Program-made: the position numbers and the translations under genes
Shown here: in pieces, positions 1-6,116 of the stretch
Layout: each line of letters starts with the position of its first letter
How positions within the stretch are numbered: position 1 is the first letter of the stretch
NCBI GenBank assembly: GCA_031381645.1
Contig: JANMYB010000060.1
Span: forward strand, 1-6,324
Direction of reading: 5' to 3'
Origin: Methylotenera_A sp031381645
GTDB lineage: Bacteria; Pseudomonadota; Gammaproteobacteria; Burkholderiales; Methylophilaceae
Length of the DNA: 6,324 nt
Notes under the pieces: generated by a model
Told to the model about the DNA's origin: nothing
Seen by the model: only the letters and a program-made list of their open reading frames with translations
Database searches by the model: none

Positions 1-1
1 C

Positions 2-904
2 GATTTGCTCTACAGCGGTATTAAAGAGCTGCCGCAAGATTTTTGGGATAAACACAGCAAAGCGATGGAGTCTTGGCAAGAAGCTGGGCGCATGTTTTAT
101 CGCATTTCTGGCCCATTAGTGAAAACATTTTTAATCAATGAGTTTGTATTTTACGAATTCGATAAGCCTTTCCACGCAATGGTACGCAAACTAGAAAACA
201 ACACCGCTGTACTGGAAGTGGTGCATGACCACATGAACCCAAAACATAACGTATGGGGCATTGCCGCGCGCAATCGCGAGCAGAACTACGCACTGAATTT
301 GTTGATGGATCCAGACATTGATTTTGTGACTCTACTTGGCCAAGCGGGTACAGGTAAAACTTTATTAACGCTGGCTGCAGCGCTGACGCAAACTTTAGAC
401 AAGAAAATCTATAGCGAAATTATCATGACACGCGTAACAGTACCAGTAGGCGAAGACATTGGCTTTTTACCTGGCACCGAAGAGGAAAAAATGGCGCCTT
501 GGATGGGCGCATTAGAAGATAATTTAGATGTCTTGAATAAAACCGATGAAGATGCTGGTGAATGGGGGCGAGCTGCGACGCAAGACTTGATCCGCACACG
601 TATTAAAGTGAAATCACTTAACTTTATGCGTGGTAGAACATTTTTACACAAATTTTTGATTATTGACGAAGCACAAAACTTAACGCCAAAACAAATGAAA
701 ACGCTCATCACCCGCGCTGGGCCTGGCACAAAAGTAGTTTGTTTGGGTAATATCTCGCAAATCGATACACCTTACCTCACCGAAGGTAGCTCTGGCTTAA
801 CCTATGTAGTAGACCGCTTTAAAGGCTGGGAACATAATGGTCACGTGACATTAGTACGGGGAGAACGCTCACGCTTAGCAGATTTTGCAGCAGAAGCACT
901 CTAA
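2..904 (+). CDS. PhoH family ATPase (PIN-PhoH type), 5' end outside window
   Basis: This is the C-terminal 300 residues of a PhoH-like P-loop ATPase. The frame is open to the window edge, so the TTG at position 5 is very unlikely to be the true start. Seen: a Walker A motif GQAGTGKT at 338-361, the TRVTVPVGEDIGFLPG segment typical of PhoH proteins, and a Walker B FLIIDEAQN with Asp-Glu codons at 665-670, followed by LTPKQMKTLITRAGPGTKVV and the LGNISQIDTPYL sensor-like segment. Family knowledge: long PhoH proteins (YlaK/PhoH2 type, roughly 450-580 residues) carry an N-terminal PIN ribonuclease domain joined to this ATPase and are linked to RNA unwinding and cleavage. The first 100 or so residues visible are the linker after the expected PIN domain. 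The PIN domain itself is not in view, so the two-domain architecture is inferred from length and the linker. It lies 27 bases upstream of the transporter gene on the same strand and could be cotranscribed. Confidence 0.9.
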   Translation, partial: DLLYSGIKELPQDFWDKHSKAMESWQEAGRMFYRISGPLVKTFLINEFVFYEFDKPFHAMVRKLENNTAVLEVVHDHMNPKHNVWGIAARNREQNYALNLLMDPDIDFVTLLGQAGTGKTLLTLAAALTQTLDKKIYSEIIMTRVTVPVGEDIGFLPGTEEEKMAPWMGALEDNLDVLNKTDEDAGEWGRAATQDLIRTRIKVKSLNFMRGRTFLHKFLIIDEAQNLTPKQMKTLITRAGPGTKVVCLGNISQIDTPYLTEGSSGLTYVVDRFKGWEHNGHVTLVRGERSRLADFAAEAL

Positions 905-931
905 TAATTTAGCCCACTAATTAATTTATAA

Positions 932-2098
932 ATGAATAAAGGGTTTTATACACTATTAATTGCGCAGTTTTTTTCTGCTTTAGCAGATAACGCTCTCCTT
1001 TTTGCGGCAATTGAGCTACTTACAGAACTAAACTCTCCCGACTGGCACACACCACTTTTACAGCAGTTTTTCGTTATTTCATATATATTACTTGCCCCTT
1101 TTGTTGGGTCTATCGCAGATGCTTTCCCAAAAGGTAGTGTGATGTTTTTCTCTAACTCTGTAAAAGTAGTTGGCTGTATCGCTATGATATTTGGTGTGCC
1201 CCCACTTTATGCTTACGGTATCGTTGGTATTGGTGCAGCTGCTTACTCCCCTGCAAAGTATGGCATATTGACAGAAATGTTGCCTAGTAATTTGCTGGTG
1301 AAAGGAAATGGATGGATGGAGGGCTCTACAGTCACCGCCATTATTGTGGGTGCAATTATAGGGGGGAAATTAGCGAGTGATGACCCACACTTTGCAATGC
1401 TCGTAATTACAGGACTATATATCACTGCCGCTTTTTTTAATTACTTTATTCCCAAGCTACCCATAGAAATAAAACTAGAAAGTAAAAGTGCTTTTTACAT
1501 GCTTAAAGATTTTTGGCATGCATTTATAACGCTTTGGAAAGATCCACTAGGCCAAGTTTCACTTGCTGTTACCACTCTATTTTGGGGTGCGGGTGCCACG
1601 TTAAGGCTGGTCGTACTAGCTTGGGCGGCTATAGCATTAAAGTTTGATATTGAACAATCTACGCAACTAATTGCTACCGTAGCGATTGGCATTGCTGTAG
1701 GTTCAGTTGTCGCTTCAAAATATATCAAGCTAGAAGAGTCAACCAAAGTATTACCAGCAGGCATCATAATGGGTCTGTTAGTGATTTTAATGGCACTTGT
1801 GAATGATTGGCGGATTGCAGCACTGTTATTATTCTTTATTGGTGCATTTAGTGGTTTCTTTGTCGTGCCTCTTAATGCATTGCTACAGCACCGCGGACAT
1901 CTCTTGATAGGCGCAGGACACTCAATAGCAGTACAAAACTTTAACGAACATATTGGTATTTTAATTATGCTTGGATTTTATTTGCTGATGGTAAAAGCCA
2001 ACATTGCAATAAGTGTGATTATTGTCGCGTTTGGCCTATTTATCATCCTTAGCATGAGCATAATCAACAGAATATACCGCACGAAAACTACGTCTTAG
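932..2098 (+). CDS. lplT: Lysophospholipid transporter LplT-like (major facilitator superfamily)
   Basis: A 388-residue polytopic inner-membrane protein, close to the roughly 400 residues of Escherichia coli LplT, which flips lysophospholipids across the inner membrane for re-acylation. Seen: the N-terminal helix with IAQFFSALADNALLFA, the signature of this MFS branch; the cytoplasmic-loop segment SPAKYGILTEMLP near residue 105; an EGSTVTAIIVGAIIGG helix; and a C-terminal half with GAFSGFFVVPLNALLQHRG and the NFNEHIGILIMLG segment. About eleven or twelve hydrophobic helices can be read. In enterics the gene sits beside aas (acyltransferase/acyl-ACP synthetase); no such gene is visible here, so the partner would have to be elsewhere. 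The ATG at 932 has no clear Shine-Dalgarno sequence; the upstream 27 bases are AT-rich, so translation may depend on read-through from phoH or on low structure. The assignment is by sequence pattern only; another MFS substrate cannot be excluded. Confidence 0.82.
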   Translation: MNKGFYTLLIAQFFSALADNALLFAAIELLTELNSPDWHTPLLQQFFVISYILLAPFVGSIADAFPKGSVMFFSNSVKVVGCIAMIFGVPPLYAYGIVGIGAAAYSPAKYGILTEMLPSNLLVKGNGWMEGSTVTAIIVGAIIGGKLASDDPHFAMLVITGLYITAAFFNYFIPKLPIEIKLESKSAFYMLKDFWHAFITLWKDPLGQVSLAVTTLFWGAGATLRLVVLAWAAIALKFDIEQSTQLIATVAIGIAVGSVVASKYIKLEESTKVLPAGIIMGLLVILMALVNDWRIAALLLFFIGAFSGFFVVPLNALLQHRGHLLIGAGHSIAVQNFNEHIGILIMLGFYLLMVKANIAISVIIVAFGLFIILSMSIINRIYRTKTTS

Positions 2099-2109
2099 TA
2101 GCCTACTAA
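2095..2109. repeat. 15-bp palindrome across the lplT stop codon
   Basis: Seven-base arms TTAGTAG and CTACTAA flank a single central C. The left arm contains the lplT TAG stop. The site lies in the 24-base gap between the convergent lplT and ndh genes. It lacks a T-tract on either strand, so it is not a canonical intrinsic terminator, though it is the only dyad in this convergent junction. Function is unknown. Confidence 0.35.
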
Positions 2110-2122
2110 ACCCTAAGCAGAG

Positions 2123-3454
2123 TCAATGTAATTTGACTTGCGCCTCTGTGCGGCGAGTAATGAGTTTAGCTAAAGTTTGTAAAACCACTTCAAATACGCC
2201 ATGCAAAGTCATCAAATGCATTTTATATAATGATTGGTACATCAATCGTGCAAACAAACCCTCAATATACATGCTGCCACCAGAAAGTGCGCCCATTAAG
2301 CTACCCACGGTTGAGTAACGTCCTAAATTCACCAATGAGCCATAATCGCGATAACGATAATTGGGCAAGTCTAGATTATTTGCAACACGTTTTTTCATGC
2401 TTTTAAACAATAAGGATGCTTGCTGATGCGCGGCTTGCGCGCGTGGCGGCACATTGCCTTCATGTCCAATCCACGGACATGCAGCGCAATCGCCAAAAGC
2501 AAAAATACTTTCATCTAACGTGGTTTGTAGAGTTTGTTTTACCACCAACTGATTGATGCGATTGGCTTCTAAACCATCCAGCTGCTTCAAAAAATCTGGC
2601 GCTTTAATACCCGCCGCCCAAACTACTAACTCTGAAGAAATAAAACGGCCACTGTGTGTAGTGATACCTTTATCGGAAACCTCAGTGACGCGTTCACCAG
2701 TTAACACCTGAACATTTAACCTTTTCAGCTCTAGCTCAACTGCTGTTGAAAGCTTTAGGGGAAGTGCTGGCAATAGACGTTCGCTGGCCTCAATAATCGA
2801 TATTTTTACATCGCGATCTGCGTCAATTTTGTCCAGCCCATAGGCCGCCAGCTCGCGTGTAGTATTATGCAACTCAGCCGCCAACTCAACGCCAGTAGCA
2901 CCTGCCCCCACAATCACCACTTCAAGCTGCCCAGACTGAATGGGCGCAACTTGAGTCTGCGCGCGTACTAAAGCATTATGCAAACGGCGATGAAACCTCT
3001 CTGCTTGGCCTTGCGTATCCAGCGCGATGGAGTGCTCTAGTGCACCCTTAATGCCAAAATCATTGGTTGTGCTACCTATAGCTATCACCAAGGTATCATA
3101 TTTAAATATACGGCGCGGAATTACCTCTACACCATCTTCATCTAAAAATGGCTCAACAGTGATCTCTTTTACGGCACGATTTAAACCATCCATACGGCCT
3201 AATCTAAAACGAAAATGGTGCCAATGCGCTTGCGCCATGTATTCAAGCTCATGCTTGTCAGGGTTCATGCTGCCCGCAGCAATTTCATGCAACAGCGGCT
3301 TCCACACGTGTGTTCTAGTGCTATCAATCAATGTAACAAGCGCTTTTTTCTTTTTACCTAAGCTATCACCTAGCCGCGTTGCGAGCTCTAAGCCGCCAGC
3401 ACCGCCGCCTACGATAACAATGTGATGCAAATTATTTTCTTCAGTATTTTCCAA
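2123..3454 (-). CDS. ndh: Type II NADH:quinone oxidoreductase (NDH-2)
   Basis: A 443-residue FAD-dependent dehydrogenase that passes electrons from NADH to the quinone pool without pumping protons, at the inner face of the cytoplasmic membrane. Residues are numbered from the TTG at 3452-3454. Seen: the FAD Rossmann motif GGGAGG at 16-21, VIAIGS at 123-128, a second dinucleotide (NADH) motif GAGATG at 183-188, VVWAAGI near 277-283, the FAD-contacting FAFGDCAACPW with Asp322, and the quinone-site segment AQAAHQQA at 339-346, all in the order usual for NDH-2. The C-terminus (about the last 50 residues) is rich in amphipathic and hydrophobic sequence, as expected for peripheral membrane attachment. 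Length fits the family (430-440). Start choice: an in-frame ATG exists at 3562, but that extension would translate the terminator hairpin of the upstream cytochrome and gives unfamily-like residues. The TTG at 3454 has AAGG five bases upstream; a TTG at 3430 is the alternative. Converges with lplT. Confidence is high for family, moderate for the start. Confidence 0.88.
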   Translation of the reverse strand: MENTEENNLHHIVIVGGGAGGLELATRLGDSLGKKKKALVTLIDSTRTHVWKPLLHEIAAGSMNPDKHELEYMAQAHWHHFRFRLGRMDGLNRAVKEITVEPFLDEDGVEVIPRRIFKYDTLVIAIGSTTNDFGIKGALEHSIALDTQGQAERFHRRLHNALVRAQTQVAPIQSGQLEVVIVGAGATGVELAAELHNTTRELAAYGLDKIDADRDVKISIIEASERLLPALPLKLSTAVELELKRLNVQVLTGERVTEVSDKGITTHSGRFISSELVVWAAGIKAPDFLKQLDGLEANRINQLVVKQTLQTTLDESIFAFGDCAACPWIGHEGNVPPRAQAAHQQASLLFKSMKKRVANNLDLPNYRYRDYGSLVNLGRYSTVGSLMGALSGGSMYIEGLFARLMYQSLYKMHLMTLHGVFEVVLQTLAKLITRRTEAQVKLH

Positions 3455-3459
3455 GTAAA

Positions 3460-3464
3460 CCTTA
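3460..3464 (-). promoter_or_regulatory. Ribosome binding site supporting a TTG start for ndh
   Basis: On the minus strand TAAGG is followed by TTTAC and then TTG, a usual spacing of five bases. It is the best Shine-Dalgarno match near the start of the conserved FAD-binding fold and is the reason for preferring the start at 3454 over the ATG at 3562 or the TTG at 3430. Confidence 0.5.
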
Positions 3465-3485
3465 AATTGAAAACTGCAATTGTAT

Positions 3486-3523
3486 AAATAAAAACGACTA
3501 TTGTAATTATACAGTAGTCGTTT
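3486..3523 (-). terminator. Intrinsic terminator after the lipoprotein cytochrome gene (hairpin copy 2)
   Basis: Minus-strand arms at 3510-3523 and 3492-3505 pair over 14 positions with one C-A mismatch, around the four-base loop TAAT, and are followed by TTTTTATTT. It lies 52 bases after the cytochrome stop. It is a diverged copy of the hairpin at 4207-4242: core arms differ at only a few positions and the loop is identical. The ndh start codon is only about 38 bases further on, so ndh needs a promoter inside or just upstream of this element, or depends on read-through. Confidence 0.8.
3506..3511 (-). promoter_or_regulatory. TATAAT in terminator loop, possible -10 box for ndh
   Basis: The loop and the adjoining stem bases read TATAAT on the minus strand, a perfect -10 hexamer. 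Transcription would begin near 3499 and give a leader of about 45 bases to the TTG start of ndh. No convincing -35 hexamer is found 16-18 bases upstream, and the identical loop in the other hairpin copy (4224-4229) may simply reflect common descent. Tentative. Confidence 0.22.
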
Positions 3524-3575
3524 AAAATAGCGTGCATCAATCAGCTTGCGGCTGTCAAACACTTAAGCTCAACAT

Positions 3576-4169
3576 TTAATTCATCCAAGGCGTCTCCCCA
3601 CCGCCTGTATATTGCGTGCGCAACCAACCTATAATTTTCAAAATGGTATCTGTATCTACGCCATCACCTGAATGACCTGGCAATTGATTATGCCATGTCA
3701 ACATACTGCCTCGAGCAGTTGCACCTTTACCAAGCGTACCGCCTGCAATTGTCTCAAACATACCTTTATCAGTATTGTGTTTTGTATATTCCCATTGTGC
3801 ATCAATAATGCTTGGTCCCATTAAGCCATTTGCGTTGCCACCATGGCAGCCGCTACAACCCTGAAATGCATATTGCTTTTTGCCTGCCTTAGCCGCTTCA
3901 GCATCTTTAGCATAAAGTTTTGTATATGGATTAATACAAGTTTCTATAAACTGTTTTGCTTCTGGCGTATCAGTAGCAACTACCTTAATAAGCAATGGGC
4001 TATCATCTTTTGTAGATATAAAATTACATGCCCCACCGCCAGAACTGGCGGCTGTAGCTTCAGCGCTTGCGCTAGCAGATGTATCTGATGCGCCAGTATC
4101 AGCCTTGTTACATGCCACTAATGCGGATAGCATTAAAGCAAAAATTACGCTCATTTTTAGATGCTTCAT
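3576..4169 (-). CDS. Lipoprotein cytochrome c, XoxG/MxaG (cytochrome cL)-like paralogue
   Basis: A 197-residue exported monohaem cytochrome. Seen: a short signal with lipobox LVAC, Cys20 being the lipidation site; a low-complexity Ser/Ala/Thr/Gly tether at about 21-46; then a domain alignable throughout with the neighbouring cytochrome. Haem attachment is CSGCH (Cys105, Cys108, His109). Candidate sixth ligands are Met156 in GSMLTWHNQLPGH or Met117 in GLMGPS; which one is used cannot be settled here. TDKGMFETIAGG at 133-144 resembles the segment found in cytochromes cL that serve methanol dehydrogenases. Cys48 and Cys78 are extra, conserved in both paralogues, and could form a disulfide. A GGGAG site precedes the ATG by six to seven bases. 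The gene is bracketed by homologous terminators, so it probably has its own promoter or gets read-through. Inferred role: membrane-anchored electron carrier from methanol dehydrogenase, either directly or via the soluble paralogue, to a terminal oxidase. Family call is firm; partner assignment rests on context. Confidence 0.85.
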   Translation of the reverse strand: MKHLKMSVIFALMLSALVACNKADTGASDTSASASAEATAASSGGGACNFISTKDDSPLLIKVVATDTPEAKQFIETCINPYTKLYAKDAEAAKAGKKQYAFQGCSGCHGGNANGLMGPSIIDAQWEYTKHNTDKGMFETIAGGTLGKGATARGSMLTWHNQLPGHSGDGVDTDTILKIIGWLRTQYTGGGETPWMN

Positions 4170-4206
4170 TTATTTCTCCCGAATAATATCTGTAGTATTT
4201 GTAATG

Positions 4207-4242
4207 AAAAAACGGCTACTGTAATTATACAGCAGCCGTTTT
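4207..4242 (-). terminator. Intrinsic terminator after the soluble cytochrome gene (hairpin copy 1)
   Basis: On the minus strand arms at 4228-4242 and 4209-4223 pair over 15 positions with a single G-U wobble, around the loop TAAT, followed by six T. It begins 28 bases after the stop of the cytochrome gene at 4271. Strong stem, short loop and T-tract make this a textbook factor-independent terminator. The loop region also reads TATAAT (4224-4229). It is homologous to the hairpin at 3486-3523. Confidence 0.9.
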
Positions 4243-4270
4243 ATTTGTTATTATTTTCTAAGTTAAAAGT

Positions 4271-4834
4271 TTATTTTAACCAAGCTTTTTCGCCGTCACC
4301 TTTGTACTGAGTACGAATGTAAGCAATCGTCTTCAAGATTTGGTCAGTTGATATGCCATCACCTGTATGGCCTGGCAATTGATTATGCCAGATAAACATG
4401 GTGCCGCCAGAAGTGCCTGGTGTACCGCCAGCAATCGATTCAAACATACCTTTATCTGTCGCGTTTTTAGCATACACCCACTTTTGGTCATAAGCACCTT
4501 GACCACCAGCAGTATTTTTGCTCAATGATGGCGCCATAATGCCTTCTAATTTACCACCATGGCAACCAGTACAATTGTTGTACCCGTACTCTCTTTTACC
4601 TTTTTTAGCCGCTTCGGCATCCGCTGCATAAATTTTAGTATAAGGGTTTACACAAGTTTCTAGAAACTGTTTTGCTTCTGGTGTATCAGTATCCACTGCT
4701 TTAATCGCTAATGGCTTACCATCTACAGTAGAAACTAAATTACACGCCGCATTTGCTTGAAATGAAAGTGTAAGACCTGCTAGCGCCAACATAGAAACAA
4801 CTAAAGTTGACTTGATTGCTTTATTGCCAAACAT
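4271..4834 (-). CDS. xoxG: Soluble periplasmic cytochrome c, XoxG/MxaG (cytochrome cL)-like
   Basis: A 187-residue secreted monohaem cytochrome, the likely direct electron acceptor of the PQQ methanol dehydrogenase encoded upstream. Seen: a Sec signal peptide with probable cleavage after ANA (residues 27-29); haem motif CTGCH (Cys88, Cys91, His92); TDKGMFESIAGG at 126-137, a segment like that of cytochromes cL; and GGTMFIWHNQLPGH, where Met146 is a candidate axial ligand (Met100 in GIMAPS is the alternative). Cys31 and Cys61 match Cys48 and Cys78 of the lipoprotein paralogue and may form a disulfide. An AGGAG site lies about six bases before the ATG. The gene follows xoxJ by 131 bases with no terminator between, so the two can be cotranscribed, and is closed by the terminator at 4207-4242. 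No mxaI-like small-subunit gene follows, which favours the xox rather than mxa designation; the symbol is by context and not proven. Confidence 0.85.
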   Translation of the reverse strand: MFGNKAIKSTLVVSMLALAGLTLSFQANAACNLVSTVDGKPLAIKAVDTDTPEAKQFLETCVNPYTKIYAADAEAAKKGKREYGYNNCTGCHGGKLEGIMAPSLSKNTAGGQGAYDQKWVYAKNATDKGMFESIAGGTPGTSGGTMFIWHNQLPGHTGDGISTDQILKTIAYIRTQYKGDGEKAWLK

Positions 4835-4865
4835 GTTTTCTCCTAATCTATTTTATACAATATGA

Positions 4866-4902
4866 GCAACGTCTTACATGCACTTGCATCTCGAACGTTT
4901 GC
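4866..4902 (-). other. Imperfect long stem-loop in the xoxG leader
   Basis: Outer arms GCAACGT (4866-4872) and ACGTTTGC (4895-4902) pair with one bulged base; inner arms ATGCA (4878-4882) and TGCAT (4885-4889) pair around CT; the two are separated by symmetric five-base internal loops. It sits about 32 bases upstream of the xoxG start. No T-tract follows on the minus strand, so it is not an intrinsic terminator. It could be an RNA processing or stability element or a protein site; function unknown. Confidence 0.4.
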
Positions 4903-4930
4903 TAATTTAACGAACATCTTTCTTCTTGGT

Positions 4931-4954
4931 TGACATTATTTTGTCACAAAATAA
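4931..4954. promoter_or_regulatory. Two overlapping inverted repeats between xoxJ and xoxG
   Basis: One dyad is TGACA-N6-TGTCA at 4931-4946. The other is a 19-bp palindrome at 4936-4954, TTATTTTGT-C-ACAAAATAA, with nine-base perfect arms. They overlap, sharing 4936-4946, and lie just downstream of the xoxJ stop, about 100 bases before the xoxG start. With one central base the longer dyad suits a dimeric DNA-binding protein better than an RNA hairpin. No known operator is recognised with certainty. Confidence 0.4.
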
Positions 4955-4965
4955 GAAACACCATT

Positions 4966-5913
4966 CTACTCGGATTTAGGAACGATTGCACCACGTGCTG
5001 CTTCTGATTTTTCGTGTGTAATTTTCACGATGCTATCATCAGCAATAACAGGCACATGAGGCACGCCGTAATCATCTAAAATCTTGTTGATTTTATCTTG
5101 GTTACGATCAATTGCCGCGTTAATCATATCCATGCGCTCTTTATCTTTTTTACGCACGCCCATCGATATGTTCCAATACTGCTTACCTTTTGCTCTTTGA
5201 ATTGGATTACTACTTTCGTATTCAGGGATAAGTCTAACTTCCATTGGTACTGTTGAATTTTTGGCAAAATAACCGCCAATTGGACCCCAAACAATTGCAA
5301 TATCAATATCTTTTTTAGCCAAATCGTCAATTAAATAGCTTGGCGGTAAATTTAAATCACGCTGCTGGCGATAAGGGCGAGCGTTAGAGATTAAATCATG
5401 ATCATTCATCGGGATAGTGGCTGGGCTTTGACCTACAACGCCAATGAAGCCTTTTTTCAAATCAGGAGAATCCCAATTAGCAATGTTGTAGTTACTGTCT
5501 TTGCGCCATACAAATATGTTACCAGAGCGGTAATAAGGCTTTGATGTACGTAGCGCGTCATTATCTTGCGCGGTACCCATCACCACGTCGCAACGCTTCG
5601 CATTTAGGGTGTTGCGCAAAAAGCCCTGACGATCATACCAAAATTGATAGCTTAATTTTTTGCCTAAATCTTTGGCAATAACTTCGGCAATTTTGTTCTC
5701 AAAACCTTCTTGTTTTGCATTAGACATCGGCATCAGATCTTGATCTGCACATACTCTAAACTCCGTGCCATCATCTACGCGCTGCGCCTCGCCGCCACGT
5801 CCGCTATTAAGATCCAAACCAATCTCATTTTCAGCAAAACTAGTAGTTGCCGAGATTGCCAAAACTACAAATAATCCCGCAACCAAAGTGCGTTGCTTAA
5901 TATGTTTCAACAT
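4966..5913 (-). CDS. xoxJ: XoxJ/MxaJ-type periplasmic solute-binding-fold protein of the methanol dehydrogenase cluster
   Basis: A 315-residue secreted protein of the extracellular solute-binding protein family 3 fold. Seen: a signal peptide with likely cleavage after SFA (residue 27); FRVCADQDLMPMSNAKQEGFENKIAEVIAKDLGK in essence, split here as FRVCADQDLMPMSN (52-65) and EGFENKIAEVIAKDLG (69-84), which is the MxaJ/XoxJ signature; FWYDRQGFLRNTLNAKRCD (91-109); VVMGTA; and WGPIGGYFAK in the second lobe. Cys55 and Cys108 could form a disulfide. Family knowledge: the protein is encoded between the dehydrogenase and its cytochrome in mxaFJG and xoxFJG clusters; it is thought to help maturation or activation of the dehydrogenase, but its exact function is not established. 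The ATG at 5913 has AAGGA about eight bases upstream. It stands between xoxF (stop 272 bases away, with a terminator) and xoxG, matching the F-J-G order. Xox versus Mxa naming rests on the absent mxaI and the form of the F C-terminus. Confidence 0.88.
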   Translation of the reverse strand: MLKHIKQRTLVAGLFVVLAISATTSFAENEIGLDLNSGRGGEAQRVDDGTEFRVCADQDLMPMSNAKQEGFENKIAEVIAKDLGKKLSYQFWYDRQGFLRNTLNAKRCDVVMGTAQDNDALRTSKPYYRSGNIFVWRKDSNYNIANWDSPDLKKGFIGVVGQSPATIPMNDHDLISNARPYRQQRDLNLPPSYLIDDLAKKDIDIAIVWGPIGGYFAKNSTVPMEVRLIPEYESSNPIQRAKGKQYWNISMGVRKKDKERMDMINAAIDRNQDKINKILDDYGVPHVPVIADDSIVKITHEKSEAARGAIVPKSE

Positions 5914-5986
5914 TATTCTAATCCTTATTAAAATTACACGTAAATTAATTGCACCACCCCATTGAGAGTGTTGCTAAAAATAAAAG

Positions 5987-6016
5987 TTCTTATTCATTAA
6001 TAATTCGAACTATCAA
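5987..6016 (-). promoter_or_regulatory. Candidate sigma-70 promoter for xoxJ
   Basis: On the minus strand TTGATA (6011-6016, five of six to the -35 consensus) is followed after 18 bases by TAAGAA (5987-5992, four of six to the -10). It lies between the xoxF terminator and the xoxJ start, where a promoter is expected because the terminator would separate xoxJ from xoxF. The leader would be about 65 bases. The gap is AT-rich, so chance matches are likely. Confidence 0.28.
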
Positions 6017-6056
6017 TTACAAACCCTAGCATTGTAAACAAATTTTCATTTTTAGC

Positions 6057-6072
6057 TATACTCTACTGTATA
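6057..6072. repeat. TATAC-N6-GTATA inverted repeat upstream of xoxJ
   Basis: Five-base arms separated by six bases lie between the xoxF terminator and the candidate xoxJ promoter. Arm length and spacing are compatible with a dimeric regulator site upstream of the promoter, but in AT-rich DNA this can arise by chance. No regulator is recognised. Confidence 0.2.
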
Positions 6073-6116
6073 ACGGTCTTTAACTAATTTGGATGACCTG
6101 CCATTTTTTGCTACTC

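Noticed and set aside
409..729. Minus-strand open frame opposite the PhoH ATPase core
   Set aside because: It is antisense to Walker B and neighbouring motifs, without a ribosome binding site or familiar protein features.
2095..2122. Bidirectional intrinsic terminator between lplT and ndh
   Set aside because: The 15-bp palindrome has a single-base centre and no T-tract on either strand, so it does not meet the usual criteria.
3027..3425. Plus-strand open frame of 132 codons opposite ndh
   Set aside because: It lies wholly antisense to the conserved FAD and substrate domains of ndh, has no recognisable domain and low-complexity Ser/Pro content typical of a shadow frame.
4271..4834. Reading the cluster as canonical mxaFJGI
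   Set aside because: No MxaI-like small secreted protein follows the cytochrome; instead a second cytochrome follows. The decisive active-site residue of the F protein is outside the window, so the possibility is not fully closed.
4841..4857. TATAAA as -10 box of an xoxG promoter
   Set aside because: It is so close to the AGGAG site that transcription would begin at the ribosome binding site, and no -35 match is found at the right distance.
5124..5330. Second minus-strand frame inside xoxJ
   Set aside because: It is a +1 shadow of a well-conserved reading frame; xoxJ itself is intact, so no frameshift needs to be invoked.
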